A stretch of DNA of 63,702 bases from a bacterium (GTDB lineage Bacteria > Zhuqueibacterota > Zhuqueibacteria > Zhuqueibacterales > Zhuqueibacteraceae): positions 1-63,702 of the forward strand of contig JAKLJX010000031.1 of the NCBI GenBank assembly GCA_023150945.1. The letters are read 5' to 3'. Shown piece after piece: positions 16,617 through 23,595 of the stretch. The position numbers and the translations under genes are program-made. Position 1 is the first letter of the stretch. Each line of letters starts with the position of its first letter. The notes under the pieces are model-generated. The model worked only from the letters and a program-made list of their open reading frames with translations. It made no database searches and was not told the DNA's origin.

Positions 16617-16648
16617 AGAGCAGCCCTCACGGAAATTGATTAGAGCCT

Positions 16649-16668
16649 TTTGGCTAGCATGCGCCAAA
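16649..16668. promoter_or_regulatory. TTTGGC-N8-GCCAAA palindrome in a divergent promoter region
   Basis: A perfect 6-bp inverted repeat with an 8-bp spacer, about 35 bp upstream of the leftward multiheme cytochrome start. It is a plausible operator. No matching regulator is identified. Confidence 0.4.
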
Positions 16669-16843
16669 TTCAACGCGCAGATTCAATAAAGTTATCTCAA
16701 AGCGTGTGCCACGTGCGGAGCGGAAAGCCTGCGATAGGCGCTGCGCAACTACCAGCTTAAGCCCTTGAAATTTCAACTCGGCCAACGGCAGCGCAGACTC
16801 CGGTAACCGCAGCCGCGCAAACCGAATTTCGCAAAATCGAGAT

Positions 16844-16883
16844 TTCGACAAAGCTGCCGAGCAGATACGACAATTCTGTCGAA
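16844..16883. promoter_or_regulatory. TTCGACA/TGTCGAA paired sites upstream of a sigma-54-like promoter
   Basis: TTCGACA at 16844-16850 and its complement TGTCGAA at 16877-16883 flank a second palindrome, CGACA-ATTC-TGTCG (16868-16881). They lie about 110-150 bp upstream of the sigma-54-like element, a typical distance for enhancer-binding sites. Confidence 0.35.
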
Positions 16884-16990
16884 GGCCATGATCATCGCAA
16901 ACTGTGCCGGAAGCCATGCCGGTTGCTGCGCAGGCAGCGAGGGCTTGATTTCATTGCCCGAAACTGAGGCCGCACGCAGGCGAGGAAGCT

Positions 16991-17007
16991 TTGGCACGCA
17001 GCTTGAA
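16991..17007 (+). promoter_or_regulatory. Candidate sigma-54 promoter of the secreted Gly-rich protein operon
   Basis: TTGGCACG-CAGC-TTGAA matches the -24 box of the sigma-54 consensus exactly and has correct spacing. The -12 dinucleotide is GA rather than the near-invariant GC. It is 70 bp before the ATG at 17077. Confidence 0.35.
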
Positions 17008-17076
17008 GGGACCCGGGCTGAAAGCGAAGACGTCTTCATCTTGAAATCATCAAACTTCATTACCCAGGAGATCACC

Positions 17077-17466
17077 ATGAAACGCATTCTCTCTTTGGCA
17101 GCGGCGCTGGCGCTCGGCGTGCTGCTTGGCCTGTTGACCACGGACGCGCAAGCGCAGGGTCGCGGCCAGGAATTCGGCAAGGGCGTTGGCTTGCACCAAT
17201 ACGGCCCGTTCGATGAAGACGGTGACGGTATTCCCAATGGCCTTGACCCGGATTATGTCAAGCCGAAGGACGGCAGTGGCAATCAATTCGGCAAGGGCAA
17301 GATGCGTGACGGCAAACGCCCGGGCTTCGGCCCCGGTGACGGCACCGGCAATCAGGGCATCGGGCCGCGTGACGGGTCGGGTTATGGCCCGGGCAGCGGC
17401 AATGGCACCGGTGAGTGCGACGGCACCGGACCGAAAGGGAAGTTGGTACGCCGCGGCCGCCGTTAG
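17077..17466 (+). CDS. Small secreted Gly/Asp-rich protein with a calcium-loop-like motif
   Basis: 129 residues. The start is the ATG at 17077 with an AGGAG ribosome site. A clear signal peptide ends near AQA (residue 25). The mature part has DEDGDGIPNGLDPD near residue 44, resembling the acidic calcium loops of thrombospondin type 3 or dockerin-like repeats. A Gly/Asp/Asn-rich tail with repeated GNQ/GTG/DGSG segments ends in basic residues. I do not recognise a named family. It is the first gene of a cluster with another small secreted protein and a barrel protein, divergent from the cytochromes. Confidence 0.8.
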   Translation: MKRILSLAAALALGVLLGLLTTDAQAQGRGQEFGKGVGLHQYGPFDEDGDGIPNGLDPDYVKPKDGSGNQFGKGKMRDGKRPGFGPGDGTGNQGIGPRDGSGYGPGSGNGTGECDGTGPKGKLVRRGRR

Positions 17467-17484
17467 TGAAGCAAGTGAAAATCG

Positions 17485-17520
17485 CCGGAGCCGGCCTCGT
17501 GCCGGCTCCGGAGGTTTTCG
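17485..17520 (+). terminator. Strong hairpin between the two small secreted protein genes
   Basis: CCGGAGCCGGC (17485-17495) and its perfect complement GCCGGCTCCGG (17501-17511) are followed by AGGTTTTCGTTT. It may partly terminate transcription or protect the upstream mRNA, since the next gene starts 19 bp downstream. Confidence 0.6.
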
Positions 17521-17538
17521 TTTGGGCGAGGTGGGTTT

Positions 17539-17946
17539 ATGAAAGCAATTCTCAAAATTTGGCCGGCCATTCTGCTGTTGAGCACAGCGGCATGGTCGCA
17601 AGCTTCCCCTGATTCAACAGCAGAGAAAACGCGGCTGCTGGCGGATACGGCGGCAGTGCGATTGAGTGGAAACGCCGCCGGCGACTCGGCGGCCGCTGAT
17701 TCTGCGCGGCATGGCCCCGGCCTCTCCGGCTATGGAAAAGGGAAGGGCAGCCAGACCGTGGCTGACAGCCTGCAGGCGAAGGGCCGCAAAAAAGTAACGG
17801 ACAAATTCATCGACGCGGATGGCGACGGCATTTGCGATGGCCGCGAAGCCGGTCTGGGCTTTCAGCATGGCAAAGGCGGCGGCATCAACGCGGGTGGCGA
17901 CAAGGGCGGGCACGGCAGACAGCGACAAGGACGAGGCCGAAAATGA
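17539..17946 (+). CDS. Small secreted protein with an acidic DADGDG loop
   Basis: 135 residues. A GAGG ribosome site precedes the ATG, and a signal peptide of about 22 residues ends at AWSQA. The middle is Ala/Ser/Asp-rich. DADGDGICDGR near residue 92 is a calcium-loop-like motif shared in style with the preceding protein. The tail is rich in Gly, Lys, His and Arg. The stop codon overlaps the start of the next gene as ATGA, pointing to translational coupling with the barrel protein. No family is recognised; surface or periplasmic function is inferred. Confidence 0.75.
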   Translation: MKAILKIWPAILLLSTAAWSQASPDSTAEKTRLLADTAAVRLSGNAAGDSAAADSARHGPGLSGYGKGKGSQTVADSLQAKGRKKVTDKFIDADGDGICDGREAGLGFQHGKGGGINAGGDKGGHGRQRQGRGRK

Positions 17947-19172
17947 GATTTTTGTTCAGAATGCCAAGACACAGTGAGCACCCCAACGCCGGGCAGTCTC
18001 GGCGGAAACTGCAGTGCGTGTTCGGCGGCGGCGCGCTCTCCCCGGGAGGGTTCACCATTGCCCTCATGCTGGCGCTGTCGTTTGCCCAAGCCGCGGCACA
18101 GTTTCGTTTCGGCGCGCAGATGCTGACGATGTATGATGACAACGTGAACAACAATCATCTGGGCAGTTCCGATCAAATCTCACAATTCACCCTGCAGGCC
18201 GCGCATGATTGGGAGGGTGAAACCATCAGCACGCAGGGGTTCTACGCGGGTTCGCTCAACTATTTCGACAACCACAACGAGAGGACCTTCCATTATCACT
18301 CCGTGGGACTGGTGCATTCGCGTTTGTTGGGCCAGGGCGCAACCGCCACGCTGAACGCCGGCGCGACCTACAGCCTGCGCCGCAATCGCACAGCCTATGC
18401 CTTCTATGATCACCAGCAGCTTGCAATCTACGCCAACCTCAAACAGCATCTCTCCAACGATTGCCTTGGGCGTTTGAGCTACAGTTTGCGTTACTTCAAG
18501 TTTGCGGAGTTGCCGGAATTCAACTATGTCGAGCATTACGCCTTTGCCCAGTTGACTGCGACGTTGGCGACGAAAACCACCGTCATTCTGGAAGCGGATC
18601 TTGGTTCGAAGATCTACACTGCGACCAGTCTGGAGGCACTGGCTTTCGGTCATGGGCGTCACAGCCGTGGGAATGGCCACGCAACGGAAGCCCAGCCGCA
18701 GGCGACGCAATTCATCGGCATTGCGCGCGTGGGCCAGAACCTGGCTGCCGGCACCGGTTTGAGTGTGACCGGACAATACCAATGCAACCTGCAGAAAGAG
18801 AGCCGCTATCTTTCTTATGAAGACGGTGTGATCTCCGATGATGAGCTGTTTGACGATCACTACGGCTACCAGGGTCCGCAAGTGAGCGTTCTGCTGACCC
18901 AATTGCTGCCGGCAGAAATGGTTCTCAAAATCTCTGGCGGCGTGCAGGAGAAGGGCTATGCCGCACGCCCGGCCTATGATCTCGAGGGGAATCAAACAGC
19001 AACCGAGCGGAATGACAGCCGGCAGGTCTTTGGGCTGCAATTGGAAAAAACTTTCAGCCGGCCGGGCTTCACTTTGGGGCTGAGGTATGACCGCATCCGC
19101 AACGCCTCCAATGACTTGTTTTACGACTACACCAACAACGCTGTGACCGCACAGTTGGCGCTGCAGCGGTAG
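17943..19172 (+). CDS. Outer-membrane beta-barrel protein
   Basis: 409 residues. The start at 17943 overlaps the previous stop (ATGA). A longer in-frame opening inside the previous gene is ignored. A long N-region precedes a hydrophobic signal segment ending AQAAAQ near residue 54. The rest has alternating hydrophobic strands with aromatic girdles (SLRYF, GLRYDRI) and ends in ALQR. I infer a barrel of about 14-16 strands and cannot name a family. The coupling suggests it works with the small secreted proteins, perhaps as their export or anchoring partner. Confidence 0.7.
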   Translation: MRFLFRMPRHSEHPNAGQSRRKLQCVFGGGALSPGGFTIALMLALSFAQAAAQFRFGAQMLTMYDDNVNNNHLGSSDQISQFTLQAAHDWEGETISTQGFYAGSLNYFDNHNERTFHYHSVGLVHSRLLGQGATATLNAGATYSLRRNRTAYAFYDHQQLAIYANLKQHLSNDCLGRLSYSLRYFKFAELPEFNYVEHYAFAQLTATLATKTTVILEADLGSKIYTATSLEALAFGHGRHSRGNGHATEAQPQATQFIGIARVGQNLAAGTGLSVTGQYQCNLQKESRYLSYEDGVISDDELFDDHYGYQGPQVSVLLTQLLPAEMVLKISGGVQEKGYAARPAYDLEGNQTATERNDSRQVFGLQLEKTFSRPGFTLGLRYDRIRNASNDLFYDYTNNAVTAQLALQR

Positions 19173-19294
19173 CGGCGGGCCGGCGCTGGTGGCTGAGCAT
19201 TGGGGTCGCCGCTGCCGCTTGCCCTGGCCGTCGAACGCATTTCTATTTTCTGCAAAGAGCGCTGGGAGAATGAACCAGCACAAGCAGAAGGATC

Positions 19295-19675
19295 ATGACT
19301 CCAAAAACCATGAAACGCTTGGCCGGAACCGCCGGTGTGGCTGTTGGCCTGGCTTCTGTGATCGCGGGCGCGCGCGTGCTGCTGGGATTTTCGCAACCGG
19401 CTTACACCGTGATCCCCTTGCTGGTGCTCTATAACGTCGTGATGGGAGCCGTTGCTCTGTTGGCCGGCGCAGGCTTGTGGGGCAATCGCGCGTGGGCACC
19501 GAAGCTGGCCGGCGTCATTGCCCTTTGCCACCTCGCCGTACTTGGCCTGCTCCTGCTGGCGAAATTCATGGGCGAGTCCATTGCCGCTGAAAGTGTGGGC
19601 GCAATGACTTTTCGGTCGGCGGCCTGGAGCGCCATCGCGCTGCTGGCCAGAAGGGCGGAACAAAGACCAACTTGA
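19295..19675 (+). CDS. Small polytopic membrane protein of unknown function
   Basis: 126 residues with an AAGGA ribosome site. Three to four hydrophobic helices (about 10-30, 38-62, 68-90 and possibly 104-118) make up most of the protein. I recognise no family motif. It follows the barrel gene on the same strand at 122 bp and precedes the CcmH-like gene. Confidence 0.65.
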   Translation: MTPKTMKRLAGTAGVAVGLASVIAGARVLLGFSQPAYTVIPLLVLYNVVMGAVALLAGAGLWGNRAWAPKLAGVIALCHLAVLGLLLLAKFMGESIAAESVGAMTFRSAAWSAIALLARRAEQRPT

Positions 19676-19840
19676 AACAAAACGGCCTCCGTTTCAGCAC
19701 GCGATCGACCCTGAAAATGCCCTCCGTGGTTTCCGAAATCTGAGAAATCATCATGGCATTTTTTCTACTTTTAGTTAATGTGACCCTCCAACCGCACCTT
19801 TCCCCGCAAGAATAATAATGGGTTGTGTCAATCGCGCAGG

Positions 19841-19856
19841 CGGCACGCGGCTTGCC
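19841..19856 (+). promoter_or_regulatory. Candidate sigma-54 promoter of the CcmH-like gene
   Basis: CGGCACGCGGCTTGCC fits the sigma-54 pattern TGGCACG-N4-TTGCW, with both GG and GC at the invariant 10-base separation and only peripheral mismatches. It is 33 bp before the ATG. An NtrC-type activator is encoded 7 kb upstream. Confidence 0.5.
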
Positions 19857-19889
19857 TTTGGGAAAGCGCGTAACCATTTCGGAGTACCT

Positions 19890-20408
19890 ATGTTGAACAA
19901 AATGAGTCGGGCATACTTGACCGCTGCGTTTTTGGGAATGCTGGCCTCGACAACCTGGGCGCAACCTACGACCATGGCGAGTCAGCCGCCCAGCCCGGGT
20001 GATTCCCTGCGCGTGGTAGCAGACCAGGAAATCAAGCAGATTGCGGGCAAACTCATGGCGCCGTGCTGCTGGTCGCAAACCGCGGATGTGCATCAATCCG
20101 AAGCCGCCGATCAAATCCAGGCGCAAATTCGCACGGCTTTGCAGCAGGGCCACACGGAAAAGGAGATTATCGCGGGATTCGTGGCGACTTACGGCGAGCG
20201 CATTCTGGCAACACCCGAAGCCTCCGGCTTCAATTTGATGGTTTGGATTCTGCCGATTCTTGCTCTGCCGGTGGGCGGCTGGATTCTCTGGCGCTATTTG
20301 CGCCGCGTGCGACCGGTCGCGGCGACAGCACCGGCAGCCAAGCCGACTCCGGCCGACAACAGCTACGAAGCGAGATTCGAGCGCGAGTTTGCGGAGTCTG
20401 ACCGCTGA
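19890..20408 (+). CDS. CcmH-like cytochrome c maturation protein with vicinal cysteines
   Basis: 172 residues. The start is the ATG at 19890, after CGGAG. A signal peptide of about 21 residues is followed by a periplasmic helical domain with LMAPCCWSQTADVH near residue 51, where canonical CcmH/CycL proteins have LRCxxCQ. A C-terminal transmembrane helix lies at about 120-141. CcmH reduces apocytochrome cysteines before heme attachment. The adjacent CC pair in place of CXXC is a recognised-looking variant, but I cannot confirm its chemistry. The cytochromes encoded nearby would be its clients. No other ccm gene is in the window. Confidence 0.78.
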   Translation: MLNKMSRAYLTAAFLGMLASTTWAQPTTMASQPPSPGDSLRVVADQEIKQIAGKLMAPCCWSQTADVHQSEAADQIQAQIRTALQQGHTEKEIIAGFVATYGERILATPEASGFNLMVWILPILALPVGGWILWRYLRRVRPVAATAPAAKPTPADNSYEARFEREFAESDR

Positions 20409-20431
20409 ACCGCGCGCAGCTCAGCCCTTTT

Positions 20432-20449
20432 GGCCTGCGGCCTTTCTTT
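20432..20449 (+). terminator. Weak terminator-like hairpin after the CcmH-like gene
   Basis: GGCC-TGC-GGCC followed by TTTCTTT, 24 bp past the stop codon. The stem is only 4 bp. The rest of the 279-bp gap to the oxidoreductase shows no clear promoter. Confidence 0.4.
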
Positions 20450-20687
20450 AGAATTCTTGAGAATTCCTGCCGATCCTTTTCTCATTTTTGGAAAAATTCT
20501 TCGGGTGGGGGGAAAACCCCGCATTCTAAGTCATTGAAAAACTGACCATTCTTGCCGGCCGCCGCGCTGTCGGCAGGATGGTATGGTTGTTGTCAAACCT
20601 ATTTGATATGCTGCCCGCCTCCGGCTGGTATGGCGGAACGGCAAACCGCGAGGAACGAAAACAATCAACCGATGGAGGTATAACGGA

Positions 20688-22469
20688 ATGCACGAAGAAG
20701 ACTTGACACTGGCACTCGTCGGCAGCGGCGGTGAAGGTGTCGTGAGCGCCGGCGAGATCCTCATTCATGCCACGGCGCAAGACGGCTTGTACAGCATGAT
20801 GGTCAAGAGTTACGGCCCGCAAATCCGTGGCGGTGAGAGCCTGGCGCAAATTCGCCTGAAGAAAACGCCGGTGCTCTCGCAGGGTGATGCGCTCGACGCG
20901 ATGGTGGTGTTGAGCTGGAGCAATTTCCATCGTTTTGCCGGCGAGGTGAGGCTCAAGGAACGCGCGGTGATCCTGCACGACAGCGAAGATGCGCCGCCCG
21001 CCACCCTCAAAGTGCCGGCCAAAGCGCGCTTCGTGGCCGTGCCCTTCACGGCTTCCGCCAAGCAAATCACCGGCGTGACCCAGGCGAAGAACATCGTCGC
21101 GTTGGGATTTCTTGCCGGCTGGTTCGATTTGCCGCAGCATGGCTTCGCGGAGTCGATTCGCGAGCGTTTTGCCAAGAAAAGTGAAGCCGTGCAGCAGAGC
21201 AACCTGGCGGCTTTTCAGGCCGGCGTGGCGCTGGCCCAGGCGGAATCGACGCGGCCGCGCTATGACTGGGCCGTGACCAACCACGAAGCCAAGCTCGTGC
21301 TCACCGGCAATGAAGCGGTTGCCATCGGTTCCCTGTTTGCCGGCGTCAAGTTTTTCGCCGGCTATCCCATCACGCCGGCCAGCGAGATCATGGAATGGAT
21401 GGCGCGCGAGCTGCCGCGCTTTGATCGAGTTTTCATTCAAACCGAAGACGAGATTGCCGCGGTTACCATGGCGATCGGCGCCTCCTTTGCGGGCGCCAAA
21501 GCCATGACCGCCACTTCCGGTCCCGGCCTCTCATTGATGACTGAAGCCGTCGGTTTGGCGGCGATGGCGGAGTTGCCGCTGGTGGTGGTGGACGTGCAGC
21601 GCGCCGGCCCGAGTACCGGCATTCCCACCAAAACCACGCAAGCGGATTTGTACCACGCGGTTTTCGGCGGACATGGTAATCTGCCGCGCGTGGTGCTGGC
21701 GCCCACCGATGCCGCGGACGCCATTGCCGTGGCAGTGCACGCCTTCTATCTCGCCGAGAAATATCAACTGCCCGTGCTGTTGCTCACCGATCAATTCCTG
21801 GGCCAGCGCCTGGAAGTCATTCCCCAGGTCGATTTCGCAGCGCTCAAGCCGCAGGTCATCACGCGTACGGCACCGACGGAAGAAGACTTGCAGCGATATC
21901 ATCGTTTCAAATTGACGGAATCGGGCGTGTCGCCGATTTCCGCGCCCGGCATCAAGAACGGCATGTACACCGCCGCCGGCATCGAGCATGATGAAACCGG
22001 CCGTCCCACTTCCAACGCCGAGTTGGACGAGAAGATGACGCGCAAACGCGCGCAGAAGATCGAAACCATCCGGCAGCACGAGTCCGGCATGTTGTGGCGC
22101 TGCGGCGATCATGATCCGGAAATCGGCATTCTGGCGTGGGGCTCGACCAAAGGCGCAGTGCAGGAAGTGGTGGCGCGGCTGCAGCAGGAGGGCCGCAAGG
22201 TTGCCGCGCTGGTTTTGCGACAACTGTCGCCCTTGCCGTTGGCGCAACTGCAAAACTTCATGGATCCGCTGGAGGGTTTGCTGATCGTGGAAATGGCGGA
22301 CGGCCAGTTCCACAGCTATTTGAAGAGTCAACTCACGCTGCCGCACAGCACGCGCGTTTACAAGCGTCTGGGTGCGGCGTTATTCACGGTGCAGGAAATT
22401 TTGGATGCCATAAAAGAGGTCGATGCCCTATGGGAAACCACACTGCAACAGACTATCGCAGCGATGTAA
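20688..22469 (+). CDS. 2-oxoacid:ferredoxin oxidoreductase, fused gamma-alpha subunit
   Basis: 593 residues with a GGAGG ribosome site. Residues 1-180 are the gamma domain (GSGGEGVVSAGEIL at the start; YGPQIRGGES). Residues 195-590 are the alpha subunit with pyrimidine-binding domain I (GYPITPASEIMEWMA, TSGPGLSLMTEA) and domain II. This gamma-alpha fusion is typical of KorA-type enzymes of FCB bacteria and aerobes. With the beta subunit it converts a 2-oxoacid plus CoA to acyl-CoA and reduced ferredoxin, or runs in reverse. The substrate could be 2-oxoglutarate, pyruvate or 2-oxobutyrate. The beta gene overlaps by 40 bp, so the two are coupled. Confidence 0.92.
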   Translation: MHEEDLTLALVGSGGEGVVSAGEILIHATAQDGLYSMMVKSYGPQIRGGESLAQIRLKKTPVLSQGDALDAMVVLSWSNFHRFAGEVRLKERAVILHDSEDAPPATLKVPAKARFVAVPFTASAKQITGVTQAKNIVALGFLAGWFDLPQHGFAESIRERFAKKSEAVQQSNLAAFQAGVALAQAESTRPRYDWAVTNHEAKLVLTGNEAVAIGSLFAGVKFFAGYPITPASEIMEWMARELPRFDRVFIQTEDEIAAVTMAIGASFAGAKAMTATSGPGLSLMTEAVGLAAMAELPLVVVDVQRAGPSTGIPTKTTQADLYHAVFGGHGNLPRVVLAPTDAADAIAVAVHAFYLAEKYQLPVLLLTDQFLGQRLEVIPQVDFAALKPQVITRTAPTEEDLQRYHRFKLTESGVSPISAPGIKNGMYTAAGIEHDETGRPTSNAELDEKMTRKRAQKIETIRQHESGMLWRCGDHDPEIGILAWGSTKGAVQEVVARLQQEGRKVAALVLRQLSPLPLAQLQNFMDPLEGLLIVEMADGQFHSYLKSQLTLPHSTRVYKRLGAALFTVQEILDAIKEVDALWETTLQQTIAAM

Positions 22470-23305
22470 AGCCGGTCTGGTGTCCGGGATGCGGCGATTT
22501 CGGTGTATTGAACGCGGTCTATCAAGCGTTGGCGCGGCTGCAACTGCCGTTTGAGGAAGTGGCGGTGGTCTCCGGCATCGGCTGTTCCAGCCGGCTGCCG
22601 GGATACGTCAAGACCTACGGCTTCAACAGCATTCACGGTCGCGCGCTGCCGGTGGCGCAGGGCGTCAAGCTGGCGCGGCCCGAAACCACGGTGATCGCGG
22701 TGGCGGGCGACGGCGACGGCCTCAGCATCGGCGGCGGGCATTTGCCGCACATCGCGCGGCGCAACGTCGACCTCACCTACATCATGATGGACAACGGCAT
22801 CTACGGCATGACCAAGGGGCAATCCTCGCCGACTACCGGCGGCGATCAGGAAACCAAATCCATGCCCTACGGCATCATCGAAGAGGCGGTCAATCCCATC
22901 AAGCTGGCGTTGAGTTACGACGCCACGTTCATTGCCCGCGGCTTCTCCGCGAATGTCAAGCAATGCATCGATCTCATCGTGCGCGGCATCCAGCATCCGG
23001 GCTTTGCGTTCGTGCAGTTGCTCAGCCCGTGCGTCACCTTCGTCGGCCGGGATCAATTCGACATCATTCGCGAGTTGGCGGTCGACCTGCCTGAGGATTA
23101 TGATGCCGGCTCGCTCGATCAGGCCTGGCAGGTGAGCAATGAGCTGGGCAAGATTTCCCTGGGGGTGATTTATCAAAAGCAGTCCCCGACGTATGAGCAG
23201 CGCCTGCAGAATCTGGCGCAGCGCGCCCAGGAGGGCAGCCGTGCCGACTTTGCAGATTTGCTGCGGCAATATCATGTTTCCGAGCCGGAGCCGGCGCAGG
23301 ATTGA
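22430..23305 (+). CDS. 2-oxoacid:ferredoxin oxidoreductase, beta subunit
   Basis: 291 residues. The start used is the ATG at 22430 (MGNHTATDYRSD), inside the 3' end of the alpha gene. CPGCGDFG near residue 19, GIGCSS near 46 and a Cys near 197 supply the [4Fe-4S] ligands. The thiamine pyrophosphate motif runs from GDGDGLSIGG near residue 91 to DNGIYGMTKGQ near 119. It contains the catalytic TPP site and passes electrons to ferredoxin. The length matches KorB/PorB. With no delta ferredoxin subunit in the cluster, electrons probably go to a free ferredoxin. Confidence 0.93.
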   Translation: MGNHTATDYRSDVKPVWCPGCGDFGVLNAVYQALARLQLPFEEVAVVSGIGCSSRLPGYVKTYGFNSIHGRALPVAQGVKLARPETTVIAVAGDGDGLSIGGGHLPHIARRNVDLTYIMMDNGIYGMTKGQSSPTTGGDQETKSMPYGIIEEAVNPIKLALSYDATFIARGFSANVKQCIDLIVRGIQHPGFAFVQLLSPCVTFVGRDQFDIIRELAVDLPEDYDAGSLDQAWQVSNELGKISLGVIYQKQSPTYEQRLQNLAQRAQEGSRADFADLLRQYHVSEPEPAQD

Positions 23306-23376
23306 GCGCCCGGTCTTCTCCGGATTTCCGGCCGCCGTGCCGGCGTTATCCTATCTACGCGATGAATTATCCCAGC

Positions 23377-23566
23377 GTCTGTCCGTAAATGTTCCAACCT
23401 CGGCTGAACCGCGGTATTTGAAATCTCGAGTGTCGTGGAAACTCTGAGGCTTTTGCTTGCAACGGCCGCGCCGTTGCAGGAACATCTTCTCAAAAATTTG
23501 TGATTGCGGACAGACACCAGCCACGGCCGCCCCACGGCGAGGTATTTGACTTCACGGTGGGGCGGC
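23377..23566 (+). promoter_or_regulatory. Structured leader upstream of formate-THF ligase
   Basis: Three inverted repeats lie in the 290-bp gap. GTCTGTCCG (23377-23385) pairs with CGGACAGAC (23507-23515), enclosing a 9-bp hairpin TGCAACGGC/GCCGTTGCA (23458-23478). GCCGCCCCAC (23526-23535) pairs perfectly with GTGGGGCGGC (23557-23566), 29 bases before the ATG. The conserved core of the known THF riboswitch is not evident. Confidence 0.5.
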
Positions 23567-23595
23567 TCCTTTGTGCAGCCTGCGAGGAAAAAATC

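Noticed and set aside
16649-16668. Sigma-54 promoter for the multiheme cytochrome on the minus strand
   Set aside because: TTTGGCGCATGCTAGCC has GG and GC nine bases apart instead of the strict ten, so I list only the palindrome.
23377-23566. THF riboswitch
   Set aside because: The conserved core sequence is not seen; only the stems and the gene context fit.
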